Origin: Candidatus Methanoperedens sp.
Lineage (GTDB): Archaea > Halobacteriota > Methanosarcinia > Methanosarcinales > Methanoperedenaceae
Length of the DNA stretch: 7,640 bases
NCBI GenBank assembly: GCA_023249275.1
Contig: JAHFCV010000118.1
Coordinates: 1 to 7,640, forward strand
Reading direction: 5' to 3'
Part shown: positions 4,800-7,640 of the stretch, piece by piece
Layout of the letters: the number at the start of each line of letters is the position of its first letter
How positions within the stretch are numbered: position 1 is the first letter of the stretch
Made by a program: the position numbers and the translations under genes
The notes under the pieces: model-generated
The model's database searches: none
What the model was told of the DNA's origin: nothing
The model's input: the letters and a program-made list of their open reading frames with translations, nothing else

Positions 4800-5847
4800 C
4801 CGCGTAACCCAGTAAAGCAAAAAATGCTCCCGCAGCCATAACCGCCCTGTAACTGTAGTATTCAAGGATAATACCGCCAACAAGAGAACCGATAATAGTT
4901 GCAAATGCGATGGACGAATTGAGCAATCCTGCGGCTGCGCCTTTCTCTTCGTTTGTTTCAATAAGCTCTCGCATTGAACCCACGTACAGGAAGGAATAGG
5001 AAAAAGCTATCAGTACCATGCCCACAACAGCCTGGTAGTATATGGTCAGGGGTATCAACGCAATAAAAGCAGCGGCTGAGAGCAAATCCCCGGCATGAAT
5101 GAGATATTTGGTTTTGTAACTGTCAAGCCTTCTCATAATGAAAAATTGCAGTGTCGGATTTAACATATATATAATCCCGACCCAGAATTCACTTGCCCCG
5201 AGGCTCACAAGGTAGAGGGGGAAAATCACCCATACATTGTTCGCCCCGATTTGTCGCAGGAAAAACCCGAAATATAAATTCCAGTTCTTTTTCAAGATAT
5301 CCCTGGAAAAATAATCCGCTTTCTTTTTTGTGCGTACTTCCGTATCTTGCGTTTTTGGCAGTGTTAAAGTGATTAAGAAGGATGCTGCGAACAATACTGA
5401 TGAAATGGTGAAAATCTGCCAATATACTGCAATTACTCCTGCCAGCATGTTCCCCACAGCCCAGCCCAGCGGCATGAAAGAGCTGAACTTCCCGATGCTG
5501 CGTTTCAGGTTGTAAACATAAAGCATCAGCACCGCAGGATAAATCCCTATACTGAATCCAGCCAGGGCGCGAATTATAGCTAAACTGAGCGGGTCGTATG
5601 CAAAAACCTGAAGAAAAAAAGTTACTGTTGCGCTTATGAAACCTGCATATAACAGCTTTTTTGGCGGATACCTATCCGCTGCCCTGCTGAATATGTATGT
5701 TGAAATAAAAAGCGCTGCGCCGTAAACAGCCCCGATTATCCCGATCTGGGTTCCAGTTGCTCCAAGATTATGCGCCAGTATGGGTATGAAAAGACTGGAC
5801 ATCATCACAGCCGAGTTTATGAAAAGCTGGATTGTGTTGAGTCTCAT
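4753..5847 (-). CDS. Major facilitator superfamily transporter
   Basis: The protein of about 364 residues is almost wholly hydrophobic, with what I count as 12 membrane helices in two sets of six. A charged cytoplasmic loop rich in lysine separates them (about 165-190, PKTQDTEVRTKKKADYF). The loop between helices 2 and 3 carries SRAADRYPPKKLL (55-67), a form of MFS motif A with D59 and R60 present but the usual glycines replaced. At about 365 residues it is shorter than the 390-420 common in the superfamily, with brief termini and short loops. It resembles the drug-efflux and sugar-efflux side of the superfamily, but the substrate cannot be read from the sequence. GTG at 5850 followed by ATG at 5847 are both possible starts; the ATG is preferred. 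No ribosome binding site is evident and an A/T box sits about 27 bases upstream. The C-terminal 14-15 residues are encoded antisense to the guaAA end. Residue numbers count from the GTG. Confidence 0.85.
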   Translation of the reverse strand: MRLNTIQLFINSAVMMSSLFIPILAHNLGATGTQIGIIGAVYGAALFISTYIFSRAADRYPPKKLLYAGFISATVTFFLQVFAYDPLSLAIIRALAGFSIGIYPAVLMLYVYNLKRSIGKFSSFMPLGWAVGNMLAGVIAVYWQIFTISSVLFAASFLITLTLPKTQDTEVRTKKKADYFSRDILKKNWNLYFGFFLRQIGANNVWVIFPLYLVSLGASEFWVGIIYMLNPTLQFFIMRRLDSYKTKYLIHAGDLLSAAAFIALIPLTIYYQAVVGMVLIAFSYSFLYVGSMRELIETNEEKGAAAGLLNSSIAFATIIGSLVGGIILEYYSYRAVMAAGAFFALLGYAVMQLVDSSGKPQKSS

Positions 5848-5863
5848 CACGAATCTAATGAAA

Positions 5864-5877
5864 AGATATGTATTTAA
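5864..5877. promoter_or_regulatory. Shared divergent promoter box of the MFS gene and rfcL
   Basis: The 49 bases between the ATG codons at 5847 and 5897 hold one strong A/T run. TATTTAA at 5871-5877 reads as TTAAATA on the other strand. Its centre is about 23 bases from the rfcL ATG and about 27 from the transporter ATG, so one box could position RNA polymerase in either direction. Neither gene has a ribosome binding site, which fits leaderless transcripts. Two overlapping boxes rather than one shared box remain possible. Confidence 0.5.
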
Positions 5878-5896
5878 GGGAAACTATAAGTAAATC

Positions 5897-7324
5897 ATGA
5901 AATCCCTTGACTGGACAGAAAAATACCGCCCGCAGACGCTTCCTGGGGTAGTAGGTCACAACAAGGCGGTGGAAGAACTTAAAAACTGGGCGCAAGCCTG
6001 GATGCATGGGATTCCGGAGGCAAGGGCGGTTGTGGTTTATGGAAGAGCCGGCATAGGTAAAACCACGGCAGCCCATGCGCTTGCACACGATATGGGGTGG
6101 GAAGCCATAGAGCTAAATGCGAGCGACCAGCGCACAGCCGAAATAATTGAAAAGGTTGCAGGCTCTGCTTCCCAGATGAGCAGGCTTGATGGCACAGGCA
6201 AACGGCTTGTCATAATGGACGAAGCTGACAACATCCACGGCACGGCAGACAGGGGGGGGGAGAGGGCTGTCCTTGAATTGATAAAAAAAACAAGCCAGCC
6301 CATAATTCTTATTGCAAACGAGCTTTATGACATGTCAGCAGGATTGCGTAACGCATGCAAGCCAATACAATTCAATTCCGTAATGTCGCGTTCCATGATT
6401 CCCGCGCTTAAAAAAATCGCGGAGGCAGAAGGTGTAAAGTGCGGGCTCGGGGTGATTGAGAAAATAGCAGAGAACGCAAACGGCGACCTGCGAAGCGCCA
6501 TAAATGATTTACAGGCTATCGCGCAGGGAAAAACCACTCTGGAACTCAACGAGATAATCACAGGCGAGCGGGACAGCAAAGAGAATATCTTCAAGGTACT
6601 TGCAAAAATCTTTAAAGGAACAAATATACGCGAAGCGCATGATGCCACTTTTCATCTTGATGAGAACCCTGAGGATTTGATACAGTGGGTGGATGAAAAT
6701 CTTCCGATTGAATACACTGGAGCCAATGACCTTGAAGAAGGATATCGTTACCTTGGAAAGGCTTCTGTTTTTCTGGGAAGGGTCAAAAGACGGCAGAATT
6801 ATAACATGTGGAGATATGCGGGCGTGCTCATGACCTCAGGGATAGTGGTTGCGCGTTCTCACCGCTACACCGGGTTTGTGAAGTACCAGCCTCCATCGCT
6901 GTGGAGGAAGCTCGGGCAGACAAAAGGCATGAGGCAGGTGCGAGATTCCACGGCAAGGAAGATAGGGGCTCACTGCCATGTTTCCGCAAGTTTCACCCGC
7001 TCCCAGTTATTGCCTTTTTTCAGGATGATAATGAAGAACGAAAAGTATGCGCCTTCGGTTGCGGCGTTGCTTGCGCTTGAACCTGAGGAAATTGCTTTTC
7101 TTACAGGCTCAAAGTCTGTGACCAAAACGATTCAGAAGATATACCAGGACGCTCAGACTCTGAGAGAGGCTGAAGTGGAGCATGAGGTGGAGTTATTCGG
7201 GGGATTCGGCGCCAGGAAAGCTGAAGCTGTTGAGGAAGAGCATGAAAAAGAAGAAGTTCCAGTAAAGGTCAGGAAAGAGGATAGAAAAGAGGTTAAATCC
7301 CAGAGTTCCCTGTTTGATTTTTAA
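5897..7324 (+). CDS. rfcL: Replication factor C large subunit (clamp loader ATPase)
   Basis: The 475-residue AAA+ protein, with the small RFC subunit, opens and loads the PCNA sliding clamp onto primed DNA. In order: an N-terminal WTEKYRPQTLPGVVGH signature (6-21); Walker A GRAGIGKT (49-56, K55); ELNASDQR (72-79); Walker B VIMDEAD (105-111, D108-E109); sensor 1 around IANELYD (139-145); LRNACKPIQF (150-159); and sensor 2 GDLRSAIND (196-204, R199). The collar domain covers roughly 225-420, including YLGKASVFLGRVKRRQNYNMWRY (285-307). The tail is rich in E and K (about 425-467) and ends in QSSLFDF, a PCNA-interacting motif at the extreme C-terminus. Length and architecture match archaeal RfcL. 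No ribosome binding site is seen, so a leaderless start at 5897 is likely. A run of nine G (6252-6260) codes RGG within DRGGERA, as in relatives, so the frame is intact. The stop lies three bases from the stop of the convergent downstream gene. Confidence 0.96.
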   Translation: MKSLDWTEKYRPQTLPGVVGHNKAVEELKNWAQAWMHGIPEARAVVVYGRAGIGKTTAAHALAHDMGWEAIELNASDQRTAEIIEKVAGSASQMSRLDGTGKRLVIMDEADNIHGTADRGGERAVLELIKKTSQPIILIANELYDMSAGLRNACKPIQFNSVMSRSMIPALKKIAEAEGVKCGLGVIEKIAENANGDLRSAINDLQAIAQGKTTLELNEIITGERDSKENIFKVLAKIFKGTNIREAHDATFHLDENPEDLIQWVDENLPIEYTGANDLEEGYRYLGKASVFLGRVKRRQNYNMWRYAGVLMTSGIVVARSHRYTGFVKYQPPSLWRKLGQTKGMRQVRDSTARKIGAHCHVSASFTRSQLLPFFRMIMKNEKYAPSVAALLALEPEEIAFLTGSKSVTKTIQKIYQDAQTLREAEVEHEVELFGGFGARKAEAVEEEHEKEEVPVKVRKEDRKEVKSQSSLFDF

Positions 7325-7327
7325 ATC

Positions 7328-7640
7328 TTATCCAAGATGCGGCTTGAGATTTTCTTTCAATCCTTCCATATCCATGTAAGGGATTGGGGTCACCCGCCTG
7401 TTTCCCAGCACCATCGCTGAGACGTTTGTCCCTTCTTTATAGATGCAGAGAACCCGTTTTCCTCTTGATACCGCGTAACATATCTCATAGCCCACGCCGA
7501 TGGATGGCACGGTCACATCAGCTACAACGCAGTCGCACTCGTCTATGAAACCGATATCGCTATTGAATATCTCTTCCTCCGTAAGCCTGGCTTCAGCCTC
7601 CTCAAGCTTCGTGGATGCCACATGCTCGCTCACCACCTCA
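7328..7640 (-). CDS. Nucleoside 2-deoxyribosyltransferase / DNMP N-glycosidase (Rcl-like), C-terminal part; 5' end outside window
   Basis: About 103 residues are visible, with the N-terminus beyond the right edge. The GTG at 7636 is taken as an internal valine, because the codon before it continues the frame as E-V-V-S-E-H-V, a family motif found some 35-45 residues into full-length members. The rest matches the Rcl/nucleoside deoxyribosyltransferase fold: EEIFNSDIGFIDECDCVVADVTVPSIGVGYEICYA with the likely catalytic and binding D (VAD), S (PSIG) and E (GYE), then KRVLCIY, and SAMVLGN, the phosphate-binding serine motif of DNMP hydrolases. Such enzymes cleave the glycosidic bond of deoxynucleoside monophosphates or exchange bases; which one cannot be settled without the N-terminal tyrosine region. 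The protein is soluble and ends in LKPHLG. It converges on rfcL with a 3-bp gap; a nucleotide-pool role beside a replication gene is suggestive but not evidence of a link. Confidence 0.8.
   Translation of the reverse strand, partial: EVVSEHVASTKLEEAEARLTEEEIFNSDIGFIDECDCVVADVTVPSIGVGYEICYAVSRGKRVLCIYKEGTNVSAMVLGNRRVTPIPYMDMEGLKENLKPHLG

Noticed and set aside
6808..7080. Plus-strand open frame of 90 residues inside rfcL
   Set aside because: It is an out-of-frame reading of the conserved RfcL collar domain with no independent support.
7634..7636. GTG as start codon of the right-edge gene
   Set aside because: The frame stays open to the window edge and the residues there match the interior of the family, so the true start lies outside the window.

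Overview
The window looks like a chromosomal segment of a euryarchaeon, most likely from the Methanosarcinales or the related anaerobic methanotrophs such as Methanoperedens. The lineage rests on recalled family resemblance only. Archaeal signs are a replication factor C large subunit ending in a PCNA-binding motif, a GMP synthase glutaminase encoded as a separate subunit, an archaeal-type riboflavin-pathway reductase, GGTGA-type ribosome binding sites, and TATA-like boxes 23-27 nt before genes that lack any ribosome binding site (probable leaderless transcripts). I see no rRNA, tRNA, CRISPR array or transposase.

Positions 1-2080, minus strand. Four genes are packed head to tail: a diaminopyrimidine phosphate reductase (arfC), a BlaI/MecI-type winged-helix regulator, a compact membrane M48/M56-like zinc peptidase (ATGA overlap with the regulator), and the N-terminal part of an HtpX-type M48 protease that runs off the left edge. 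A BlaI-like repressor coupled to a membrane peptidase recalls the bacterial BlaI/BlaR1 sensor pair. Here no sensor domain is visible and a second membrane protease follows. This is the most interesting gene group in the window.

Positions 2081-2324 are intergenic. They hold a 131-bp inverted-repeat element with TGTAAAA ends, near-flanking 9-bp direct repeats, and a core palindrome whose two arms are built from 9-mer units ending in GCG. It looks like a small non-coding dispersed or MITE-like element.

Positions 2325-4082, plus strand, carry serA (long form with ACT domain, TTG start) followed three bases later by a two-helix small membrane protein. A short intergenic region with a perfect 10-bp inverted repeat and a TATA box precedes guaAA (4224-4799). 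The end of guaAA overlaps by 47 bp the end of a convergent MFS transporter gene (4753-5847). That transporter gene and rfcL (5897-7324) diverge from a shared A/T box. rfcL converges, with a 3-bp gap, on a nucleoside 2-deoxyribosyltransferase/DNMP hydrolase-like gene that enters from the right edge and lacks its N-terminus.

Functionally the window is mostly housekeeping: riboflavin/F420 precursor synthesis, serine synthesis, GMP synthesis, clamp loading and probably nucleotide pool cleaning. The exceptions are the regulator-protease cluster, an unassigned transporter and a small membrane protein.
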